From JACZSB01 sp965372015 (GTDB taxonomy: Bacteria > Fidelibacterota > Marinisomatia > SCGC-AAA003-L08 > TS1B11): 9,309 bases of DNA. The stretch lies in NCBI GenBank assembly GCA_965372015.1, contig CBDVAP010000120.1, positions 1-9,309 of the forward strand, written 5' to 3'. Of this stretch, positions 1 through 6,236 are shown in pieces (positions within the stretch are counted from its first letter, which is position 1; the number at the start of each line of letters is the position of its first letter). Both the position numbers and the translations under genes were made by a program. The notes beneath the pieces are model-generated. The model did no database searches and was not told where the DNA came from. It saw only the letters and a program-made list of their open reading frames with translations.

Positions 1-89
1 CTGAAACCTCAAATACTAACTTTGGAAGTGGTCCAAAGAATGGGGGCAGGTCACTATTTAGGGGCCTTTTCTCGTCGACAAATGAAGGG

Positions 90-151
90 TGCCGAGGGGG
101 GGACTCGAACCCCCACATCCTTGCGGATACCGGATTTTGAGTCCGGCGCGT
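90..151 (-). tRNA. tRNA-Leu(CAA), 3' fragment; possible attachment-site scar
   Basis: Read on the minus strand, the segment contains an anticodon stem-loop with loop CTCAAAA (anticodon CAA, leucine). A short variable-arm hairpin (TCCGCAAGGA) follows, then a perfect 5-bp T stem around TTCGAGT, an acceptor 3' strand CCTCGGC and discriminator A. The matching acceptor 5' strand (GCCGAGG) and the D-arm are missing: upstream of the anticodon stem the sequence runs CCGTCTAAAACGCG and no longer resembles a tRNA. About 24 nt of a usual 85-nt tRNA-Leu are therefore absent, and the gene cannot make a functional tRNA. A 3' tRNA half with abrupt loss of homology near the anticodon stem is the usual remnant beside an integrated element. 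By polarity the element side would be to the right (position 152 onward). CCA is not encoded. Confidence 0.75.
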
Positions 152-356
152 TTTAGACGGGGGAAGCTCTTACTTATGCAATAAAATGATGTAGTATTGT
201 GTCAGGTCGTGGCTTGAGCTGTCATCTATGCAGTCGATGAGCTGCTTCAAATGAGGCGTGAATTAATCCTTGGAACGGCAGAATGCCTCTCTTAGTTTTT
301 AGCTCCGATGTCCAAAAGGGTCTGAAGACCTACATTGACCAAATCGATGGTTACAT

Positions 357-1088
357 ATGAAAACTTGGCCTACTTCTCCCAAACAACTAATTCGACAGCA
401 AGAGGAGCTGAGGGACCAATCACCGGACATTTGGCGACCTACTGCTGAGCCAATTGTCATCGGGGCCTGTTTTATGTGCTGCGGTCCCGGTTTAACCAAA
501 GCCGGGACCAATGCAGACATCGGCTGGGCTGGAGCCGTGCTATTCCGTGGCCAGAAGGTTTTAGTCGAAACCAGTGTAAAAGGGCTGGCTGGGGCACCAT
601 ACCGACCGGGCCTGTTGGCTTTGCGGGAAGGGCCTCTTTTGGAGGAAGCGGTTAACGCACTTTCACGCTTGCCGGATGTGCTACTGGTGAATGCCACCGG
701 TCGGGATCACCCGCGTCGGGCTGGCCTAGCCCTACATCTTGGTGCCCTGCTGGACGTTCCAACTATCGGAGTCACCAATCGAGTCCTACTGGCTCGGGGT
801 AACCAGCTTGGAGCAGAATACGGCAGCAATACTCCGTTTATGATTGAGAAAGAGGTGGTAGGAGTCTGGCTGCGTACCAGAGCAGGAGCTCACCCGGTAG
901 CGGTGCATGTCGCTTGGCGCACCGACCTGAACCACGCATTACAGCTGGTTTTGGATGCATCAAAAAAATATAGGACACCGGAGCCTCTCCGCCGAGCCCG
1001 GTGTATGGCGCGCACCGCTCGCAGCCACGACTTGGGCAGGACGCTTTCCCCCGTTAATCGTCCATATAGATCGTGTCCAGCAAGATAA
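357..1088 (+). CDS. Endonuclease V (Nfi) family protein with altered active site
   Basis: The 243-aa product resembles endonuclease V, which normally nicks DNA or RNA one nucleotide 3' of inosine (deaminated adenine). Family landmarks are YRPGLLALREGP (residues 82-93), GRDHPRRAGLALHLG (115-129), LDVPTIGV (132-139) and YRTPEP (205-210), and the length is normal for the family. Three key positions look substituted, judged by eye against my memory of E. coli Nfi. The first metal Asp of the GADVGF-type motif is Cys38 (GACFMCC). The Asp of the FVDG-type motif is Asn112 (VNATG). The His of the GHR-type motif is Trp187 (AWRTD). The glutamate in LREGP (Glu91) remains. The protein may be a distinct subfamily with other chemistry or a pseudoenzyme. 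ATG at 357 is the first in-frame start after a TGA at 336-338, and no clear Shine-Dalgarno precedes it. It is the only plus-strand gene, so its neighbours do not suggest a role. Confidence 0.85.
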   Translation: MKTWPTSPKQLIRQQEELRDQSPDIWRPTAEPIVIGACFMCCGPGLTKAGTNADIGWAGAVLFRGQKVLVETSVKGLAGAPYRPGLLALREGPLLEEAVNALSRLPDVLLVNATGRDHPRRAGLALHLGALLDVPTIGVTNRVLLARGNQLGAEYGSNTPFMIEKEVVGVWLRTRAGAHPVAVHVAWRTDLNHALQLVLDASKKYRTPEPLRRARCMARTARSHDLGRTLSPVNRPYRSCPAR

Positions 1089-1089
1089 T

Positions 1090-1151
1090 CCGTATCCGGT
1101 TCCGTATCCGGCAATTGGTAAGGTTCTTTGCGGTTCTTTGCAGTTGTTTGC
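1090..1151 (+). repeat. Short tandem repeats after the endonuclease V-like gene
   Basis: Two adjacent 12-bp units (CCGTATCCGGTT, then CCGTATCCGGCA) lie at 1090-1113. Three 10-bp units follow at 1122-1151: GGTTCTTTGC, GGTTCTTTGC and AGTTGTTTGC. They begin directly after the stop codon. They look like replication-slippage products. No terminator-like stem with a T tract is seen here. Confidence 0.6.
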
Positions 1152-1211
1152 GGATTAAGCCACCATGCGCCTGATAGCAGAATTGCCCGCTTTATCGTCG
1201 GGAATAGAGGA

Positions 1212-1317
1212 GTGGGCCCTGAGGGCCTGCCCGTAAGGGCCTGCTTGCTCGGCGATCGTGGGCCCTGAGGGCCTGCCCGTAAGGGCCTGCTTGCTCGGTG
1301 ATCGTGGGCCCTGAGGG
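1212..1317 (-). repeat. 46-bp tandem repeat built from the 3' end of the adjacent tRNA
   Basis: Two 46-bp units (1212-1257 and 1258-1303) differ only at 1253/1299 (C versus T). A third, partial unit of 14 bp (1304-1317, GTGGGCCCTGAGGG) overlaps the 3' end of the tRNA gene at 1305-1376. On the minus strand, the last 13-14 nt of the tRNA plus 32 nt of downstream DNA have thus been duplicated twice. Each unit also holds an internal GGGCCTGC direct repeat and the small hairpins GCCC-TTAC-GGGC and GGCCC-TCA-GGGCC. No T tract follows, so a standard intrinsic terminator is not supported. The pattern fits slippage between 14-bp repeats or scars of repeated insertion at the tRNA 3' end. Confidence 0.85.
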
Positions 1318-1376
1318 AGTCGAACCCCCAACCAACGGATTATGAGTCCGCTGCTCTACCATTGAGCTAAGGGCCC
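1305..1376 (-). tRNA. tRNA with CAU anticodon (tRNA-Ile2 or elongator tRNA-Met)
   Basis: This is an intact 72-nt cloverleaf without encoded CCA. The acceptor GGGCCCT pairs with AGGGCCC, followed by discriminator A. The D stem is GCTC/GAGC with a short 7-nt loop. The anticodon stem GCGGA/TCCGT carries loop CTCATAA, giving anticodon CAT. The variable loop is 5 nt, and the T stem GGGGG/CCCTC has loop TTCGACT. A CAU anticodon can be initiator Met, elongator Met or lysidine-modified Ile2. The GGGCCCT acceptor with TTAGCTCA resembles Ile2 as I remember it, and the fully paired first acceptor base pair argues against initiator Met. The Ile2/Met choice cannot be settled here. The 3' end is repeated downstream in the tandem array. 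Confidence 0.93.
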
Positions 1377-1483
1377 GAGGGCCGCCACCGAAATTTACCA
1401 CCCTGATCGAGCGAAACCCAAAAAGCCCTGCTGACGATAATGAATCTTCCACCGTGAGGGTCTACAGCCACTCCGTCTATGGC

Positions 1484-1582
1484 CCCGCCGGTGGTGGGAT
1501 CATAACGGGACTTGATTATTACTTTAGTAATAGCATCTTGATGGACTTGGTGTACGCGTGTGCAATTCCCGCCTGCGGCGAG
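1484..1582. repeat. Two CCCGCC-N3-GGCGGG palindromes at the 3' end of the LVIVD-repeat gene
   Basis: One copy at 1484-1498 (CCCGCC-GGT-GGTGGG) lies 20 bp past the stop codon of the minus-strand gene. Another at 1568-1582 (CCCGCC-TGC-GGCGAG) lies inside its last codons. Each has one imperfect pair. They match three further copies at 9022-9270 and look like members of a small REP-like family. The downstream copy could act as an mRNA 3' end hairpin, but no T tract follows it. Confidence 0.55.
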
Positions 1583-3969
1583 ATAAATAGGCGCGCGATA
1601 TAGATGCCTGAAGGGACTTCCTTACCGGTGGCTGTCCGGCCATTCCAGTCCACCTGCTGGTAACCCGGCTCCCGGTAACCGTCTATCAACCGCACCACTT
1701 CACGGCCGAGCAGGTCGTAGACCACAATGCTCAATTCGGTGCTCACCGGCAAGGCGAATTGGATGGTCGTCTGTGGATTGAATGGGTTGGGATAATTCTG
1801 CCTGAGATCAAAGCTTGTGGGCAAAACCCCATCGGTCTTGGAGACTGTCAGTGGCGCGGGCCTGACATGGAACACTATGTCGTCAAGGTACCAGCCGTCA
1901 GCCGGCGCCGCGCCGTAGGTTAACAACCTGAAACGGATACGGACACTATCCATCCCGGCATACTGATCAATGAGAACATATTCGTGATCCCATTGATAAC
2001 CCAGGGAGCCGCTGCCCCGCCAGACTACTGACCACTCACCTGATCCTTGGGAGATTTCCACAAGAGCTTCGGCATTGGGTTCAAGGACGTACGTATGCAC
2101 GAAACTCGCCCAGGCATCGGTCCGGGCGGAAAGGTTGAACAGCGTCTTGTACTCGAGAACGTAGGCCGTGTCCGGGGTATAGAAGCCAGAGGGGCTCTGC
2201 GTGATTGAGTGATCACCGGAATAGGCATACACGGACCTCCCCCACCCGTTTGTGATGGTCCACTGGTCCAAGTCGTTCTCGAAATCATCGATGAGCAAGT
2301 CCGACACGATAGCGAAGTACTCCTCCGGGCTGTTGGCGCGGTTCCTCCCGGCGGAGAGGTCGTAGACCGAGAGGTGGTAACGAACTGTATCGCCACTGGC
2401 CAGGGCCTCACCAAAATCTATCACTCCCTCGAAACGGCCGGCACCCGGATTATAAGTCATCAGGCTGCTGTCACCGGGAACGCCATTTCGATGATATTGA
2501 AGATGGACGGTAGCCGTATCGATATCGATATTATCCTCGACCGTGGCAAAGAGCCGGTAGCGCCCCGCGTTGTCGATAGTATTAGGGTGGACTGACAGGG
2601 CAACGCTCGGTGGCGTGATATCCGGACCTATATAGAAGCTGTGACTGGTATCGAGAGCCCCCACCGGGCTATGGATGATCCTCCCGGTCTGATTCTGGAG
2701 GGTAAAGTAGTAAGTCAAATTCCCGGGTTGGCCGGGGTTGGGCAGTTCCCCGGCGAAAACGCTCGGAGTCCCGGTCCCTGACAACAGGGTGGTATCAGTA
2801 TATACGCCTTCAAGGCCTGAGATCATGCGCATTGTGCTCAGATCCAGAGGATAATCGGCGTATTCGGTAACGGTCACAGCAATGGGCACCGGATTAGCCA
2901 GGTCTTCGGTTTCTCCCGGAACCTCATGCTCGAAATAAGCCGGATAAGGTGACAGAACGAAAAATCCCTCCCCGGACATGGATGTCGAGAAGACCAGACC
3001 GGACTGGGTATAAGGAAAAACGCCCCAGTTACCGGCATACACTCCAATAGACCCGGGGTGGAAATCATAGTACGCCACTTCTTTGGGATTGTAAGGATCG
3101 GAAATATCTACGATCCTGGTACCAAAAACATAATAGGAGACAAATAGCAGGTTCCCCTTAACAAAGGCGTTATGTACGGACTGCATGACGCCGACCTCAT
3201 ACTCACTTGCCAGATTTATATTGCTGTAATCAGCCGCGTCCCACAGCTTGATGTGTCCTCCCTCCATTTCATCCATAGTGATGATAAAGCGGGAATTCTC
3301 AGTGGTCCAGACAGAGTGGGCACCATAGTAGCCATAGTCCAGGAAAGCCAGGGTCTGGATATCGGACTTGTCCTTAACATCGAGAATGTGAAGGTCGCCT
3401 TCGTAGATTGCGCTGGCATATAGAGTATCATTCTTCACATAGAGGTCGTGAACGTAGGTTGTCGACCACGATCCGGCCAAGGCCGGCTGGACTGGGTCCG
3501 TAAGGTCCAGGATAAAAATCCCAGGGGTATCACCCCCTACGATATAGGCGTATCCATCGGCGATGAACAGATTGTGCGCGGTATGAAAAAAAGTAGTATC
3601 GCGCCTCACGAGCTCAGGCTGCCAGGGGTCGCTGAGATCGATAATAGCCAACCCGCCGCCGGATTCATTGGTCACATAGAGGTGATCGCCGTGGGTTTTC
3701 AGATCCCGCCAACTGGAGTTTGGTCCGACTATATAGGCTGTTTCTACCGGGTTGGCCGGATCGGTGGAGATATCGAGAATCACAACGCCGTCGTAGACAC
3801 CGAACACGGCAAATTCGTGGCCGCTGGAATCGATATAGCCCCACACATCGGAGGTGTACGGGTGGGCCGGGTTTGCTACCAGGTCGATGTATTGGTTGCC
3901 ATCGATTTGGGCTGTGGCGGACGTCAGAATCAACATCCCGGTCAAATATATATTCAATTCAAGTCTCAA
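1519..3969 (-). CDS. Secreted LVIVD-repeat ('choice-of-anchor B') beta-propeller with T9SS sorting domain
   Basis: The 816-aa product starts with a signal peptide (hydrophobic IYLTGMLILTS, probable cleavage after ATA near residue 20). Residues ~22-345 form an LVIVD-type propeller: repeats such as GGGLAIIDLSDPWQPELV and FGTRIVDISDPYNPKEVAYY, and the family end motif GNWGVFPY. Ig-like modules follow (~345-555), then a jelly-roll domain from IDDFENDLDQW to GWYLDDIVF (~560-702). A T9SS type A sorting domain (716-816) contains NYPNPFNPQTT, VYDLLGREV and SGIYIARL. The protein is expected to cross the outer membrane by T9SS and end on the surface or be released. I chose TTG at 3969: AGAGGA stands 6 nt upstream and the signal peptide begins there. 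A farther in-frame TTG at 4050 would bury the signal peptide behind 27 residues. The ligand is unknown. The gene lies 185 bp after the VCBS gene and may have its own promoter. Confidence 0.88.
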   Translation of the reverse strand: MRLELNIYLTGMLILTSATAQIDGNQYIDLVANPAHPYTSDVWGYIDSSGHEFAVFGVYDGVVILDISTDPANPVETAYIVGPNSSWRDLKTHGDHLYVTNESGGGLAIIDLSDPWQPELVRRDTTFFHTAHNLFIADGYAYIVGGDTPGIFILDLTDPVQPALAGSWSTTYVHDLYVKNDTLYASAIYEGDLHILDVKDKSDIQTLAFLDYGYYGAHSVWTTENSRFIITMDEMEGGHIKLWDAADYSNINLASEYEVGVMQSVHNAFVKGNLLFVSYYVFGTRIVDISDPYNPKEVAYYDFHPGSIGVYAGNWGVFPYTQSGLVFSTSMSGEGFFVLSPYPAYFEHEVPGETEDLANPVPIAVTVTEYADYPLDLSTMRMISGLEGVYTDTTLLSGTGTPSVFAGELPNPGQPGNLTYYFTLQNQTGRIIHSPVGALDTSHSFYIGPDITPPSVALSVHPNTIDNAGRYRLFATVEDNIDIDTATVHLQYHRNGVPGDSSLMTYNPGAGRFEGVIDFGEALASGDTVRYHLSVYDLSAGRNRANSPEEYFAIVSDLLIDDFENDLDQWTITNGWGRSVYAYSGDHSITQSPSGFYTPDTAYVLEYKTLFNLSARTDAWASFVHTYVLEPNAEALVEISQGSGEWSVVWRGSGSLGYQWDHEYVLIDQYAGMDSVRIRFRLLTYGAAPADGWYLDDIVFHVRPAPLTVSKTDGVLPTSFDLRQNYPNPFNPQTTIQFALPVSTELSIVVYDLLGREVVRLIDGYREPGYQQVDWNGRTATGKEVPSGIYIARLFISPQAGIAHAYTKSIKMLLLK

Positions 3970-3975
3970 AATATT

Positions 3976-3981
3976 TCCTCT
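3976..3981 (-). promoter_or_regulatory. Shine-Dalgarno AGAGGA that sets the TTG start
   Basis: On the minus strand AAAGAGGAAATATTTTGAGA places AGAGGA 6 nt before TTG (3969-3967), directly in front of the signal peptide. It is the strongest ribosome-binding site visible among the minus-strand genes. Confidence 0.65.
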
Positions 3982-4021
3982 TTGGATATAGATGTTACGA
4001 GCATTCTGGATGATGTAGTCG

Positions 4022-4050
4022 AAACTAACAGCGACCACAGTACTTTTCAA
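4022..4050 (-). promoter_or_regulatory. Sigma70-like promoter for the LVIVD-repeat gene
   Basis: The minus strand reads TTGAAA (4050-4045, five of six matches to TTGACA), a 17-nt spacer and TAGTTT (4027-4022, weak match to TATAAT). The predicted RNA start near 4015 would leave a leader of about 45 nt before the TTG at 3969. That agrees with the start choice and with partly independent transcription. The match is visual only, and promoters in this lineage may differ from the E. coli consensus. Confidence 0.35.
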
Positions 4051-4083
4051 GGCTTAGTTTAAGTTCCACCCATGCCAGTCATT

Positions 4084-4150
4084 AGATAGCCACAGGAAGA
4101 GCCTTGGTATATTAGTCTCAGAAAGGATCGGTCTGCCCTGTGTAATATCT
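4084..4150. repeat. Imperfect intergenic inverted repeat
   Basis: AGATA..CACAGG (4084-4096) is mirrored by CCTGTG...TATCT (4137-4150) across about 40 nt in the gap between the VCBS and LVIVD-repeat genes. It could fold into a hairpin just after the VCBS stop codon. The arms are short and interrupted, so this is a weak call. Confidence 0.3.
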
Positions 4151-4170
4151 GATTCTATTTCAATAGAATC
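4151..4170 (-). terminator. Perfect 8-bp hairpin over the VCBS gene stop codon
   Basis: GATTCTAT-TGAA-ATAGAATC is a perfect inverted repeat with a 4-nt loop. On the minus strand it contains the last codons (ATT CTA TTG AAA) and the TAG stop. No T tract follows, and the stem is AT-rich. It may be a 3' stabilising hairpin, a weak terminator or a protein-binding palindrome rather than a classical intrinsic terminator. Confidence 0.4.
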
Positions 4171-6236
4171 ATTCTATGTGACTGGGTGGATTCGAGGGTT
4201 TCCAGACGGGCAAAATAAATTCCGGATGGCAACTCCCGATTGAACCTGCCTCTACCGTGCCACACCAGGCTATGCCTTCCTGGAAACATCTGTCCATTCA
4301 CCAGCTGTTGGACCTCCCGGCCCAAAAGGTCATAAACTGTTACCTTAACCCTGGAAGGCTGCGGAAGGTATAGACTCAAGGTAGTGGACAGGTTAAAAGG
4401 ATTGGGATAATTGCCGCCCAGGTGCATGCTGGACGGTGGATTCGAGGTGGCATATGTTCCCAGCGCCGACTTCCCCCAGTAAAGCTGCAGTCCGCCACTC
4501 AGGGAGCCGATCATCAGATCCGGTATTCCGTCGCCGTTAAGGTCGCCCGCGGCTGGAGCTACCCGGCGCCCGGCATACCCTGTGGATAGGACTCGAATTT
4601 GATATCCACCACCGCTGTTCTCGGCGAGGAACAATTCACCTTCGATATTGCCAATAATAAGATCCACATCCCCATCAATATCCATATCCAACCCGCTGAT
4701 AGTGAGATAATCTCCGACTTCAACACCAAGATAATCATCGGATAGGAATTGAAACTGGGGCTCGTTCACCGAACCGCTATTCTCCCATGCATGAACTCTG
4801 CCGTCAATGGCACCAGCCAGCAGATCTAGATCGTGGTCGCCATCCAGGTCGGTCAGCATAGGTGTGGCGCGGCCCGCCAGATCAATACCGGGAAGCTCGC
4901 TAACAAGAGTGAAGGTGGGCCCAGGTGTTGATCCAGTGTTTTCCAAGCGGTAGATTTTTCCGTTCCATTCCCCGACTAGCGCATCCAAATCGCCATCACC
5001 ATCCAGGTCGCCGAAGGTGGGCGCCAGGTTGTTTCCCAACCAGCCGTCAAATATATTGCTGTCGGCCAATTCGAATACTGGTGATGAATGTGATCCTACA
5101 TTGCGAAAGAAAGCCACTTCCCCGCTCCACCCGGGATTGGCCGAATTGAACGCATTGCCGATGAACAGGTCCAGGTCCCCATCATTATCGATGTCCGCCA
5201 GGGACGGAACCGACTCACTACCCAGGTCCAATGCCCCGATAAAACTCTCGTCCCGCCTTGTGAAAAATGGTGCCGCGGCACTGCCGGTGTTCTCGTAATA
5301 CCAGAAGTTATCTTTTACATCAAAGCCGTAGCCCCCGGAGAGCACGCCGGCAAACAGATCGCCATCCCCGTCATTATCCATATCCACCACCCGCGGAACG
5401 TTAAACCCGGCTGTGTTCAGGGGATCATACTCCGGAAATGCGTAGGACATTGTGTCCTGGGTGAAGAATGGCTCGGTCACCGTACCCAGGTTAGGCAGAT
5501 AGAACAATCCCGGCTGATAGTAGTCTCCCCATAGCAGATCGAGATCGCCGTCTGCATCCAGATCGTAGAACTCCAGAGCATTGGCCCCGTGAGCGATGGC
5601 TTTACCGGGCGTCCAGACAATGGTGATTCCCTGAAAGGTATTAGTCTCCCAATGAAAAACCGGTAGTCCGTTGGCCACGCCGCTGCATCGGTAATAAATC
5701 ACGGTACCGGCAATCGTACCTATGAACAGGTCTTGCCAGCCATCGCCATCGATATCGGCCAGGGTGGGAATAACCGACAGCCCAACCAGGATAGGCTGAT
5801 TATCGTCAGCGGTGAGCTCGGCCGTTGCCCGAATCAGGTAGCCCTCCTCATTGCGGTAGACGGCAATCCCGGTGGTCCCCGGTGATCCGCAGAGCAGGTC
5901 GCTATCGCCATCATGATCGTAGTCGGCAAAGTGAATCCAGTTTCCAACCTGTAGTCCCTGGAAGTCCAGGGTCTGAAGATCGAGGTAAGGCTTAGCGGCA
6001 GTGCCGGTATTCAGAAAATACTGCAAGCGCCCATCCTCATCAGTCACGAACAGGTCCGGTAGGCTGTCCCCGCTCCAGTCGGTGAAATCGGGAACCGGCT
6101 GGTTCAAGCCTCCTGTTAGGGGTTGAGTCAGAGTATCTCCTTGCACGATAAACGGGAAAGGCCGCGCATCTCTCAGGAAGGATTGGGGCAGCAACAGGGC
6201 AGGCAGAATAAGTAGAAAGCTGATCCTAAGGGGCAT
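4155..6236 (-). CDS. Secreted VCBS/FG-GAP repeat protein with T9SS sorting domain
   Basis: The 693-aa product begins with a signal peptide (LRISFLLILPALLLPQ). About ten FG-GAP/VCBS-type repeats fill residues ~48-590. Each has a calcium-loop motif such as DYDHDGDSD (105-113), DIDGDGWQD (161-169), DLDADGDLD (225-233), DMDNDGDGD (285-293), DIDNDGDLD (348-356), DLDGDGDLD (410-418), DLDGDHDLD (463-471), DMDIDGDVD (517-525) and DLNGDGIPD (565-573). These repeats build integrin-alpha-like propellers that bind calcium and often partners or polysaccharide. Residues ~605-693 are a T9SS type A sorting domain (NYPNPFNLSTT, VYDLLGREV, SGIYFARL, terminal LLK), so the protein should be exported across the outer membrane. 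Its ATG shares one base with the TGA of the cytochrome gene (TGATG) and has no Shine-Dalgarno, so reinitiation after the cytochrome is likely. A surface scaffold beside the cytochrome is plausible but unproven. Confidence 0.9.
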   Translation of the reverse strand: MPLRISFLLILPALLLPQSFLRDARPFPFIVQGDTLTQPLTGGLNQPVPDFTDWSGDSLPDLFVTDEDGRLQYFLNTGTAAKPYLDLQTLDFQGLQVGNWIHFADYDHDGDSDLLCGSPGTTGIAVYRNEEGYLIRATAELTADDNQPILVGLSVIPTLADIDGDGWQDLFIGTIAGTVIYYRCSGVANGLPVFHWETNTFQGITIVWTPGKAIAHGANALEFYDLDADGDLDLLWGDYYQPGLFYLPNLGTVTEPFFTQDTMSYAFPEYDPLNTAGFNVPRVVDMDNDGDGDLFAGVLSGGYGFDVKDNFWYYENTGSAAAPFFTRRDESFIGALDLGSESVPSLADIDNDGDLDLFIGNAFNSANPGWSGEVAFFRNVGSHSSPVFELADSNIFDGWLGNNLAPTFGDLDGDGDLDALVGEWNGKIYRLENTGSTPGPTFTLVSELPGIDLAGRATPMLTDLDGDHDLDLLAGAIDGRVHAWENSGSVNEPQFQFLSDDYLGVEVGDYLTISGLDMDIDGDVDLIIGNIEGELFLAENSGGGYQIRVLSTGYAGRRVAPAAGDLNGDGIPDLMIGSLSGGLQLYWGKSALGTYATSNPPSSMHLGGNYPNPFNLSTTLSLYLPQPSRVKVTVYDLLGREVQQLVNGQMFPGRHSLVWHGRGRFNRELPSGIYFARLETLESTQSHRMILLK

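Noticed and set aside
90..180. Intact tRNA-Leu gene
   Set aside because: No GCCGAGG acceptor 5' strand or D-arm exists upstream of the anticodon stem on the minus strand.
347..356. Earlier ATG (347) as start of the endonuclease V-like gene
   Set aside because: It is in a different frame from the conserved protein.
299..697. 132-aa minus-strand frame opposite the endonuclease V-like gene
   Set aside because: Low-complexity Ser/Arg/Pro-rich shadow with no family resemblance, antisense to a clear homologue.
1212..1317. CRISPR-like array of 14-bp repeats and 32-bp spacers
   Set aside because: The 'spacers' are the same sequence apart from one base, and the 'repeat' is the tRNA 3' end, so this is a simple tandem duplication.
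1192..1452. 86-aa minus-strand reading frame
   Set aside because: It reads through the tRNA gene and its tandem repeats; the peptide (SSMVEQRTHNPLVGGSTPSG) is the typical false translation of a tRNA.
3448..4062. 204-aa plus-strand frame
   Set aside because: Antisense to the LVIVD-repeat propeller, which has strong domain evidence; no recognisable domain of its own.
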